DNA of 64,000 bases from positions 21,229,228 to 21,293,227 of the forward strand of contig CM039502.1 in the NCBI GenBank assembly GCA_022432975.1, given 5' to 3'. Positions 34,330 to 44,017 of this stretch are shown piece after piece. Below the pieces are notes generated by a model that was given only the letters and a program-made list of their open reading frames with translations, was not told the origin of the DNA and did no database searches. The DNA comes from Begonia masoniana (taxonomy: Eukaryota; Streptophyta; Magnoliopsida; Cucurbitales; Begoniaceae). Positions within the stretch are counted from its first letter, which is position 1. Each line of letters begins with the position of its first letter. The translations under genes and the position numbers were made by a program.

Positions 34330-34580
34330 GATGGCGACCAATCGCCAAGAGGTGGCGATCGGTTACCAGGAGGAACCACGCTCTGGAAGATTTCCAGAGC
34401 GTGTGGCGATTGATCGCCTGGTTTCTGGCGATCGATCGCCCCTCGATGGTTACATGGTGAGCACGGATCGCCTGGGAGGCGATCGCTAGGCGATCGAGCG
34501 ATCGCCTAAGGGGCGATGGTTCGCCATGCGAAGATCGCTTCTGGCGATCGATCGCCTGTTTTGGGGGATCGATCGTCCAC
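34330..34580 (+). repeat. GCGATCGATCGC-rich block and palindrome in D 5' LTR
   Basis: Repeated GGCGATCGATCGCC-type words and the stem CTCTGG-AAGATT-CCAGAG. The same block in the 3' LTR is at about 40000-40270. Confidence 0.85.
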
Positions 34581-34850
34581 AATGTTTTACACGACTTTTG
34601 CCGTTTTTGCCCCCTTCTCCTCTGCCGATTGTTTTCATTTAATTTTAATGGTTTTATTTAAATTGTTTTAAGTTTAATTTAAATGGTTTAACAACTTAGA
34701 CTTCAACGATTTTAGTTTCAATCCCGATTCCGATTTTAAAATTTTATTTCTGCTCAAACATCAGGTAAAAAGTTTTAAAAAATATATATATATATATATA
34801 TAAATATATGGTACGGAAAATTGGGTACAGGGTTAGGGTAGTTACATTTA

Positions 34851-34868
34851 TGGTATCAGAGCCCCCGG
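34851..34868 (+). other. Primer-binding site of element D
   Basis: TGGTATCAGAGCCCCCGG, four bases after the LTR end, is identical to that of element B. A GTAAGT at 34934 and TATATAG| at 34998 frame a possible 65-nt intron before the gag ATG at 35012. Confidence 0.85.
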
Positions 34869-35011
34869 GTTTTAAAATCGGTTCTGTAGACTGCTCGACT
34901 GCACAGCCACTACGCGGGCATTCTTCATCAACTGTAAGTATGTTTATAGCTTTAATTGATTTCTATTTTCTTAGAGTTGTGTGTTTTAACCTATATAGGA
35001 CTTATAGAACT

Positions 35012-36193
35012 ATGGTGCGTCGAGGAAACGATCGAGATGACCGAGACGATACGATAGATACCCTTAAGGACTTCATTGCTCAACAGACTCAACATATGGA
35101 GCGACAGGCTCAACAGATGGAGAGACAGTCTCAACAGTTGGGCACCCTTATTGACCGAGAGGGCGTTAGAGCTCGGGAGGCACCCATTCCGGGTAATCGT
35201 GGGATGGAGAGATTTCAAAAGCTCCAGCCCGCTATATTTAATGGACAGTCTACGAATCCCTCTTCAGCTGAGGAGTGGATTCGCACCATGGAGGACATGC
35301 TGGCATATGCGAGCATTGAGGACGGAGAGAAGGTGGCGTTGGTGACTTACCACCTAGCGTTAGATACCCGGTTTTGGTGGGATTCCATCAAGACGACCAC
35401 CGATGTGACGGTTATGGGTTGGGAGCGATTCGAGATGTTATTCTATGATAAGTATTTCAGCCATACGGTACGGGAGGCGAAGATGGTGGAATTTATGCAG
35501 TTACGGCAAGTTGGTTCGATTGCCGAGTATGTGAGGAAGTTCGAAGCCCTTTCTCGATTCGCGCCACGTCAGGTCAGCGTTAATGAGGACAAGGTACGCA
35601 GATTTTTACAGGGACTTGGCCAGGAGTTCCGGATGCGTCTTACTATATCTGGGGTACGGAATGTATCCTATGACAAGATTGTGGCTAGAGCGCTTGAGAT
35701 AGAAGCAGTTGATCAGAGTTCTGCCAAACCGAGGGAACCATCTAAGGGCTTCTTTCGAGAGATTCACCCCCAGATCAGGAGTAAGGACTGGCAGCCGAGA
35801 GCACAGCCACAACAACAACAACAGAGAGGCGTTAAGAGGCCTTTAGAGGGAGGCAACGATCGAGGAAAAGGTAAACAGGTACAAGGTGCTTCTCAAATGC
35901 CTTGGTGCCCTAAGTGCCAGAAAGAACACGGTGGTGAGTGCCGGGTTGGCACGAACAAATGTTTTAGGTGTGGTGGAGCTGACCACTTCGTTAAAGACTG
36001 CCCGAAGCCCGGTCGAGATCAGTCAGGCAGTGATCGGAGGAGGATTATGCCGAGGATCTTTGCATTTATCGAGCCTGGTAATGTTAATGACGGGGCCCTG
36101 CCTTCTCTTATTATAGGTACTGTCTTGATTACCCGTATAGCAATCTGTTGGTGGGTAAGAAGAGTTACTAGGCGAACCTCGACGAGAGGATAA
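35012..36193 (+). CDS. Gag polyprotein of element D (intact)
   Basis: 393 residues with no stop. I chose the ATG at 35012, just after a possible leader intron, because the homologous gag of B starts at the matching place; the frame is open further upstream, but that part is LTR and primer site. There is a coiled Gln/Arg-rich start ('DFIAQQTQHMERQAQQMERQ') and a Retrotrans_gag domain at ~90-230 ('AEEWIRTMEDMLAYA', 'FWWDSIKTTTDV', 'YDKYFSHTVREAKMVEFMQL', 'IAEYVRKFEALSRFAP'). The zinc knuckle CFRCGGADHFVKDCP follows at ~325-340. It ends soon after 'MPRIFAFIEPGN', where the protease begins in B, with about 20 unrelated residues. It would form the particle and package RNA. Confidence 0.9.
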   Translation: MVRRGNDRDDRDDTIDTLKDFIAQQTQHMERQAQQMERQSQQLGTLIDREGVRAREAPIPGNRGMERFQKLQPAIFNGQSTNPSSAEEWIRTMEDMLAYASIEDGEKVALVTYHLALDTRFWWDSIKTTTDVTVMGWERFEMLFYDKYFSHTVREAKMVEFMQLRQVGSIAEYVRKFEALSRFAPRQVSVNEDKVRRFLQGLGQEFRMRLTISGVRNVSYDKIVARALEIEAVDQSSAKPREPSKGFFREIHPQIRSKDWQPRAQPQQQQQRGVKRPLEGGNDRGKGKQVQGASQMPWCPKCQKEHGGECRVGTNKCFRCGGADHFVKDCPKPGRDQSGSDRRRIMPRIFAFIEPGNVNDGALPSLIIGTVLITRIAICWWVRRVTRRTSTRG

Positions 36194-38005
36194 TAGACTA
36201 CATATAGGACAATATAGACCTTATAGATATAGAATTATGCATTAGTAGGATTAGCTTGACTTAACCACGTGAGGTGGTGCAACTAAGAATCTAGTTACCA
36301 TTAGAGGAGTATGCTCTAAGCGATATGGCTTTCAATAAGTAGAAATGGAGTTTATTTGGCGATCCCTTGGAGTATTAGAATAAGACTAATCAAGAAAAAT
36401 GGAAGTTTAGATATAAACTTATTGAGGAATACCCTAGATTGTTGTAATACTTAGAGAGTGTTTAAATATAGACGAGGGAGTACCATAGAATTCGTATGTT
36501 GGAGATTCGTGAGAAGTTGAGAGTGTCTAGACGAAGGTAGAATTCAAGAGCTAACGAATAGGAGAAACAAAAGAGTGTGGACCATTAGTAACTTCGAAGA
36601 AAAATCCTTGTGCGATATTGAGAATAATTGAAGGAGATTGTTGGACTAACCGAAGGGTTAAGGTTAGAATAGGTAGTTGGAGCGAATTTACGACAAAACT
36701 TAGTGATTCCATTGTACTTAGGGTTAACAAGGAGTTGAGCTAAACGAATGAGCGTAATGTATATAGTAAGAGGAAAGACATAGCGATAGAATTCATTGAG
36801 GTAGCTTGGAACAATACATGATGTTTGTAACGTTTTAGTTACAAAGGGACCAGGAACCTAAGCGAGTGGTAACCTTATCCCAGATGGATTCGTTGAAACC
36901 TCGGGGCAATCTCGACGAGATGGTTTGTGAAATTAAAGATTTGAATCTTAGTTGAGAATTTTTATTAAGACTCGCGAGGTGCCCAAGGAAGTGTACAATT
37001 TGGATAAGTTCTGTGGGGACATTACTAGAAAAATGTGGATTCGGGTGGTCATAAAAGAGACTAAAGTTAAGGCCAACGAAATTATACGTGAGGCTAGTTT
37101 TACAACTCCGATATTTATATAGAAATTGTTATACCTGATAGGTGGATAAGGACGTAGTGTAATGGAGATTTAGTATTAGAATAAATAATTATGTGTTCTA
37201 TAGACGTAGGATTAATGAAATAGAAACTAAAGGGACATAATTCACGGAGTCGAAGTTGAAAATAAAGAGGAGTTTGGATCGCAACTTGGGTGTTGTTAGG
37301 AGTCCTTGAAAGATTGTTAACGCAAATGACGTCGAAAAGTTAAAGTTATTTCGAGGATTGAGGATAAGAGACAATCTTTAGTAGAAACCAATTAATAAGT
37401 TAGAGAGAGTTTAACGTTTTGGGTGACTAAATGTAAGCCGATGTGTGCTCGAGATGTTAGATGTCGAGTACACAGTTAGAGGTCGTTCAGTTCAGACTTA
37501 TAAATTTGGTAAGATATGATGCGTGAACTGAAAATAAGGACTACGATTAGGAAGCTAATATAGAAATCCGGTTGGTGTGTATCCCGATTGTGAACAGGAT
37601 CGAGGGAATTGCGTTGAAGTATGTGTTGCAGCCCAGAAATTGGATGAAATTGTAGACATTCAGTGTGGTTGGTGTTAGGAAGCTTAGGCACAGCCCTGAC
37701 AAAAAGAGGCATGCGTAGATATTAAAGTGACAATATGTCGTTTGGTTAATTAATTTGAGATTTGAAAGTTGGATTATGCTTAATACTTAAGTAAGAACGT
37801 GTACGATCAAATCAAAGGTAGGGAATACTAATTTAGGGCCGAGGTTGAAGAGTAGGATAGAGAGTTTTGGTTTAAAATCACGAAGTATGACCGTAAGTAC
37901 AGATGATAAATCGAAGTAGAAGGACGCAAGACATGAAACGTTAATATCAAGGACTATAGGCCAGGGCAAATTTTGAGGACAAAATTTTAAATAAGGTGGG
38001 TGGAA
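36194..38005 (+). other. Non-coding internal region of element D, with polypurine tract
   Basis: About 1.8 kb in the place of pol. No long ORF and no RT, RNase H or integrase motif in any frame. The plus strand is rich in A and G and poor in C. The end AAATTTTGAGGACAAAATTT followed by AAATAAGGTGGGTGGAA (to 38005) matches the polypurine tract region of element B. Confidence 0.75.
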
Positions 38006-40516
38006 TGTAATACCCGGCTTTACGGAATATTAATATTTTAATGTATAATGACATTTTTGTAAATATGTCAAATCATATCCGTTTTGCAAACGGAAAGCGT
38101 CATTACGATCCTAACAATTAATAGGAATTTTAAGGAATTTACGAGAATTTTCGGAGTAATAACGCTATATTTCGAGAAATTACGTTTCTCGTAATATGAA
38201 TGACGTTTTAGTAAAAATAGTAAACGAGGTCCGAATTGTGAACGGACAGTTTTAATAAATCCCAAATAAGAAGTTGGAGTTATTGACAAAATAAGAGGAT
38301 TTGGAGAAACCGAATCGTTGGCTAATTAACGAAACGAAGGACGAAACAAATAGAAATAAGAGCAAAGGGCATTATAGTAATTTACCAAACCAAATTTATT
38401 AAAAAGCCATTTGGCTTCTTCTTCTTCTTCTCCACGCCATTTCCTCTTTCTCTCTGTTTCTTTTCTCTCCTCCCCGCGGCTTCCCTTTCTCCTCACGGCG
38501 ATGCCTCACGTCCGACCACCGTGTTTCCTCCGCTCATCCTCCATTCTTCGTGTTTTCTCTTCCAATCGACGCTCTAGGTAAGGTTCTATGGTTTTGGATC
38601 TTTAGATTTGATTTTAGCGATTTAAGACGATTAGGGTTCGTTTAGGGTTTCGTTAAAAACGCGATTTAGGATTCAAAAATCCATAGGTTTACCGTTGTTA
38701 TCGATATAATGAACGTATTGAGTGTTATTGGACGAAGTTACTTGATTTAGGACGAACGTTAAAGTTTTAGGATTTTTGAGTTTGTGGAAAATGCTCGTTA
38801 ATAGAGGTTTTGAAGTATCGAATGTGTAATGTTAGCAAAAATGCGTTAGTAAAGTTAGTTATAACTCTAAGGAATTTCCTTAGTTAATGTTTGTTAACTT
38901 TGGACGTTTAATAGTTTAAATTCGTTTTGACGATAATAATGTGAAATTTGCTCTAGGTGAACGCTCGTGGACAGAGATTGGATTTCATCGGACACGAGGT
39001 AAGTTCTCGTGATCTTCTCTGGCCGATTGGCCTACACCATACGTCGAGGTCGTCTCGAGGAGTTTTGGTGATGCGTTTGTTTAAATTGTTTTGGTTGGGT
39101 AGTTAGGTTAGTCGTTCATAGGTTATGTTTGTTTATCGTCTTGATGGTACACATGCTGGTTGTTTACTTTATGCATTTGACTGCTCATCCATCACATCTG
39201 TTAAAGCATATGTTTAAGGGAACGAAATGAATCTACGTAATCTGTTATCTGGTCACGGCGAGATGGTTTAGACCTCGGTGACATTCTGTCTGCGACCTAA
39301 TTAAAAAGTAAAATGAACCAACAAAATCTACGTAATCTGTTATCTGGTCACGGCGAGGTGGGTTTAGGCCTCGGTGACGATCTGTCTGCGACGTAATGAA
39401 TCTGAATCTGTTATCTGCATGTTTTATGAATGACATAAGCATCTGCACGCATTCTGCATGTACGAGAGCTTGCTGAGATTTTTATCTCATAGCTGTCTGT
39501 ATGGTGTATGTGACTGCAACATAGGTGAGGACGAGATCCCTCCACCTGAGGAGTGATGCAGTTGACGGGGATGGTCGCGGGAGTGCGTTGGTGCAGTTGA
39601 GGCGTTTCATGACCCGTGGGGATGTAGGTATTTTGGGATGTTTTGAGTAGAAAGCGTACAGATAGAACATTTTAGGGTGTTTGGTTCTGTATAGTGGGTA
39701 GGTTACGTTGTGAGTTTTAAAACGTTTCAAAAATGTATTTTGTAAATGTTTGATATTAGGGGAATCGTTCAGTTTTTAAACCGAACCACACGGTTTGTTT
39801 TTACGAAACTAGGCTATGTTTTAAACGTGTTTGAGTCGCTTATTTGGTCGATGAAATGAAGTGTAATGTGAAGTGTTTTAATTGTGTTTTGAGTTTAAAT
39901 AGGTATTTACGTTAAGTGCATGAATTAAGAGAAGGAAAAGAGTAAAGTAAATGAAGAAAAGGAGAAGAAGAGAAAGAAGAGGTGAGGAAGCAGCGTGGAT
40001 GGCGACCAATCACCAGGAGGTGGCGATCGGTTACTAGGAGGAACCACGCTCTGAAAGATTTCCAGAGCGTGTGGCAATCGATCGCCTGGTTTCTGGCGAT
40101 CGATCGCTTGGTTTCTGGCGATCGATCGCCCCTCGATGGTTACACGGCGATCACGGATCGCCTGGGAGGCGATCGCTAGGCAATCGAGTGATTGCCTAAG
40201 GGGCAATGGTTCGCCATGCGAAGATCGCTTCTGGCTATCAATCGCCTGTTTTGGGCGATCAATCGCCACAATGTTTTACACGGCTTTTGCAGTTTTTGCC
40301 CCCTTCTCCTCTGCCGATTGTTTTCATTTAATTTTAATGGTTTTATTTAAATTGTTTTAAGTTTAATTTAAATGGTTTAACAACTTAGACTTCATTGATT
40401 TTAGTTTCAATCCCGATTCCGATTTTAAAGTTTTATTTCCGCTCAAACGTCAGGTAAAAAGTTTTAAATATATAAATATGGTACAGAAAATTGGGTACAG
40501 TGTTAGGGTCGTTACA
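38006..40516 (+). mobile_element. 3' LTR of element D
   Basis: TGTAATACCCGG to GTCGTTACA. Compared with the 5' LTR it has scattered single-base changes, a shorter TA tract and a lost AG at the second leader acceptor. Confidence 0.92.
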
Positions 40517-41239
40517 GATATGCTTAGAGCTTGCGTGCTGGAGTTTCATGGCTCGTGGAGCCGATATTTGCCCCTGATTGAGTTCTCGTACAACAACAGC
40601 TTCCAGGCTACGATTGGCATGGCTCCGTACGAAGCGCTTTATGGTAAAAAATGCAGGTCTCCGCTATATTGGGATGAGGTAGGTGAGGCTAGCGTAGTTG
40701 GCCCAGACATTTTACAGCAAACAGCGGAGAAGATCGTTGTTATCAGACAACGTATCGAGGTAGCACAGAGCCGCCAAAAGATCTTTGCTGACACTAGACG
40801 GAGGGAATTGGAGTTCAATGAAGGCGACGAGGTATATTTGAAGATTTCTCCGTTTAAGGGCGTTATGCAGTTTGGAAGAAGAGGCAAGTTAAACCCTCGT
40901 TATATGGGGCCATTTCCTATTTTGAAGAGGATCGTGACTATGGCGTACAGGTTACAGCTTCCAACGTCCGTAGAAGGTATTCACGATGTGTTTCACGTGT
41001 CCATGCTTAGAAAATATGTGCGTGATCCATCACACGTCATAGAGACAAGAGATATCGAGGTGCAACCAACACTAACCTATGTGGAGAGGCCAGTGCAGAT
41101 TCTAGAGTCCTCTATCAAGGTGTCGCGCAATAAGGAAATCCCGCTGGTAAAGGTCCTGTGGCGGAATCACGATGTAGAGGAAGCTACTTGGGAGAGGCAG
41201 CAGGATATGATGTCTAAGAATCCTGAACTGTTTGTATAA
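40517..41239 (+). pseudogene. Element B integrase, C-terminal part with chromodomain-like end
   Basis: Resumes directly after element D with '[20 protein letters not shown]', then '[20 protein letters not shown]', '[13 protein letters not shown]', 'RRRELEFNEGDEVYLKISPF', 'VFHVSMLRKYV' and 'VPLVKVLWRNHDVEEATWE', with a stop at 41237-41239. This part has no internal stop. The end is the usual plant chromovirus-type ending of pol. Confidence 0.9.
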
Positions 41240-41560
41240 TCAAAATTTGAGGACAAAATTTTAATTAAGGTGGATGGAATGTAACACCCGGTTTTACGGG
41301 ACTTTATTATTCCAATAAATAATGACATTTTTTGTAAATATGTCAAATTAAATCCGTTTTACGAACGGAAAGTTTTAATGGAGCCTATAAATTGGAATTT
41401 ACGGTGAAATAAGAAAATTTGGAGAAAACTAACCGTTAGCTAAATAACGAAACAAAGAATGAAACTAATATAAAATTAAAGGAAGGGCAAAATGGTAAAT
41501 TGATAAGCCAAAATTAATAAAAACATCAAAATCCCCTTCCCCTCCCACGATTTCTTTTCT

Positions 41561-41595
<35 letters not shown>

Positions 41596-42872
41596 CTCCC
41601 AGGTGATTTTTGCTTCTCTCGCGCGTTTCTTCTTCCGGCGACGAAAGCTCACTTTTCGGCGATCCATCCTCCGCGTTTCTTCTTTGTCTTTGCTCCCTAG
41701 GTAAGAATCTACTGTTTTAGAACGTTAGATTTTTGTTTTCGTAGAGTTATACGGTTAGGGTTTCATTCAGGGTTTTGTTAAAAATGTGAATTAAGGTTGG
41801 AAATCGATAGGTTATCGTGATTATAGCTCTAATGGGCGTATTTATTATTATTGGTGAGTGTTAGATGAATTAATGAGGGTGCTTGAGGTTTTGGGTGGTT
41901 GGAGGTTTTAAAAAAACCCCATTAATGGAGGTTTAGAAATTCACGAGCATGAATTGCTCGATAAAATGCCTCAACGAGTTAAATTAGAGTTTAGGAAATT
42001 TCCTTTAGTTAGGAGTTTGTTGTTTTCGAAACTCCATGGTTTAGACTCGATTTTAAATGACGAATGTTGTGAATTGCCATAGGTGAACAACACTCGTGGA
42101 TGGCGCTTAAATTGCAACGGACGCGAGGTAAGTCTTCGTGACTTGTTTGGCCGATTGGCCTACACCGTAAGAATAGTTGTTGATCGAGGTTTTTGGTGAA
42201 TTCAGATGCTTCAGGGAGATAGGATGGATAGTTTAAGTTGATTGTGTATTAGAATGCTTTCCTAGGTTCTTTTATGCATTGTTCTATGTTTTTACTCGTA
42301 TTGCACGATCCATGTTCATACACCATGTTTTCGAAAAGCATAGAAAATGAATTTCCACATATGTTTTCATGAAAAGAAACGCTTAATGAAAATATATGAA
42401 ATGTATGTAATCCCAGTCACGTTGGGGTGGGGTTCAGACATGGCTGTCCTGAGAGGAGGAGCATGTTTTCCCCCTGCAGATGGAAAGAGCTATCTAACCG
42501 CGAGATGTACCCTCTCTATTTGGTGAGTCAACCCCCGGTGACACCTCCCGCTATGTAACTAAATAATGAAAAAGAAATGCATGTTTTTACAAACCCCGCA
42601 TGCATAACATTCATCTTCATTTACGACACTTGCTGAGCTCTTTAGCTCATAGTTTATTTTCTATGGTGTAGGTGAATTCGATACAAGTGAGGATGACGTT
42701 CCTCCACCCGAAGCATGAGCACGTTGATGGAGGATGGCTCGTGGGAGTGTGCTGGCGCAGTCGACACGTATTTTGACCCGTGGGGACATCACGTAGGTAT
42801 TTTGAAATTTTGATAGTTAAAAATATAGATAAATGTAAAGGGATGTTTAATTGGGCTGACAAGTGATAGGTT
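41240..42872 (+). mobile_element. Polypurine tract and right LTR (L2) of element B, truncated
   Basis: AATTTGAGGACAAAATTTTA and AAGGTGGATGGAA precede the LTR start TGTAACACCCGG at 41280. L2 follows L1 up to GATAGGTTAGA (about 42872), then changes to MULE sequence, with TAGA shared by both parents at the join. The last ~730 bp of the LTR are missing. A poly-A tract at about 41562-41590 is longer than in the other copies. Confidence 0.88.
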
Positions 42873-44017
42873 AGAGCATTCAGAGATGCAATGTGGAATG
42901 CGGCCAGACTAGAGCAACCACAAATTTTCATTTTGAGATAGAAATGAGGAAACTGCATCAGATTAACCCAGATGCCCACGCATGGCTTCGACGAACACTG
43001 CCTAGCTATTGGGCTAGTCATGAATTTTCCTTGATTTCCAAATGCGATATGAGCTTGAATAATTTGTGTGAGTTGTTCAATGCAGTTCTATTGCCGACTA
43101 GGGACAAACCGATCTTGACCATGTTCGAGATTATTTAAAAGTCCTTGATAACTCGCATTGTAAAAAAATACGAGAAGATGCTCTCTGTGTCCTAAAGATA
43201 AAGAAAAAGCTTAGGAAGCTAGAACGTGCAGCTCAAAATTGGAATGTTGTGTTCGCGAGAGGTGCACAATATGAGGTCAGCAACGACAACGAACAATATG
43301 TTGTCGACCTGAATGTAGACGCGTGCAACTATTGTAGGTGGGAGCTTATTGAAATCTCATGTGTCCATTCCATTCCATGCATGCATTTCATGATATTGGC
43401 ACCAGAAAATTTCGTTCATCGACATTATCACCGGGCGACATATGTAGAGATGATGTACTCAAACTCCATTCGTCCCATTAGTGGCATGGACATGTGGCCA
43501 CCGGTACGCGGAATGAACCTAATCATTCCACCAGAGAAAAGGCACTAACCTGGTAGGCCGAAGAAGAATAGAGTGTGCGATGTCGATAGGTCGTCGAGGT
43601 TGACAATTTCTAAGAAGAAATCTACGATGGCGTATTGTGTATGTCGTCGTCATAGGCATAGTAGTCACACTTGTCCTCACAGGGGACACTTCAGCCGCTG
43701 CTTCCGTTTCTGTTTCCCAAGACACATTTATGAGTTTCTACACATTTGACGTGACACAGGTACATTTAAACTCATTTTTCATAAACACACATTCATTATT
43801 TTTTTAATATAGTTTTCATTATGTTCAGGAATGTTTTACACACGGCTATGGACGAAGAAACGTATGACTATATTCGGGCTATAATTTGTTATATCGTCTT
43901 CTTCGGACCAGAAGTACATCGCAAAGCTTAATGCTTTCAAGGGAGGTTTAAAAAAGTTGTCAAAATATGTTTCGTTAGATTATAAAAAGAGTGAAGTATG
44001 CAATCACATTGATGGTG
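42873..44017 (+). pseudogene. MULE transposase fragment, second copy
   Basis: Matches 17462-18620 closely, with the same stops, the same SWIM finger region (CNYCRW...CVH...CMH, second Cys changed) and the same flank up to GATGG. It lacks about ten bases near 43184 relative to copy 1. It starts in the middle of the transposase, so it came with a rearrangement rather than by transposition. Confidence 0.9.

Larger units (their letters stand above)
32337..34846 (+). mobile_element. 5' LTR of element D
   Basis: Starts TGTAATATCCGG and ends GTAGTTACA. A TATA-like ATTTATTAAAAAG at about 32724-32736 is followed by a CT-rich stretch, the likely transcript start. A (TA)n tract lies at about 34781-34808. 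A ~95-bp direct duplication lies at 33563-33740. Confidence 0.92.
32337..40516 (+). mobile_element. Non-autonomous gag-only Ty3/gypsy element D inside the integrase of B
   Basis: Flanked by GATAT (32332-32336 and 40517-40521). The 5' LTR is 32337-34846 (2,510 bp) and the 3' LTR 38006-40516 (2,511 bp). They look almost identical, with scattered substitutions and a shorter (TA)n in the 3' copy, so it is the youngest complete insertion in the window. It has a primer site, an intact gag ORF and a polypurine tract, but no protease, RT, RNase H or integrase; 36194-38005 is non-coding. Total 8,180 bp. It must rely on enzymes from another element. Confidence 0.93.
18621..42872 (+). mobile_element. 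Ty3/gypsy element B, host of nested elements C and D
   Basis: The left LTR L1 (18621-20866 plus 28485-28561) starts TGTAACACCC and ends GTCGCTACA. It is followed by a tRNA-Met-type primer site, gag, protease, RT, RNase H and integrase remnants, a polypurine tract and the right LTR L2 from 41280. L1 is split by element C and the integrase by element D. L2 breaks off at about 42872, where it joins MULE sequence. Without the inserts the element is about 8.4 kb. Chromodomain-like words near the end of pol (VLWRNHDVEEATWE) suggest a chromovirus. Many stops and a gag deletion make it inactive. Confidence 0.85.
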
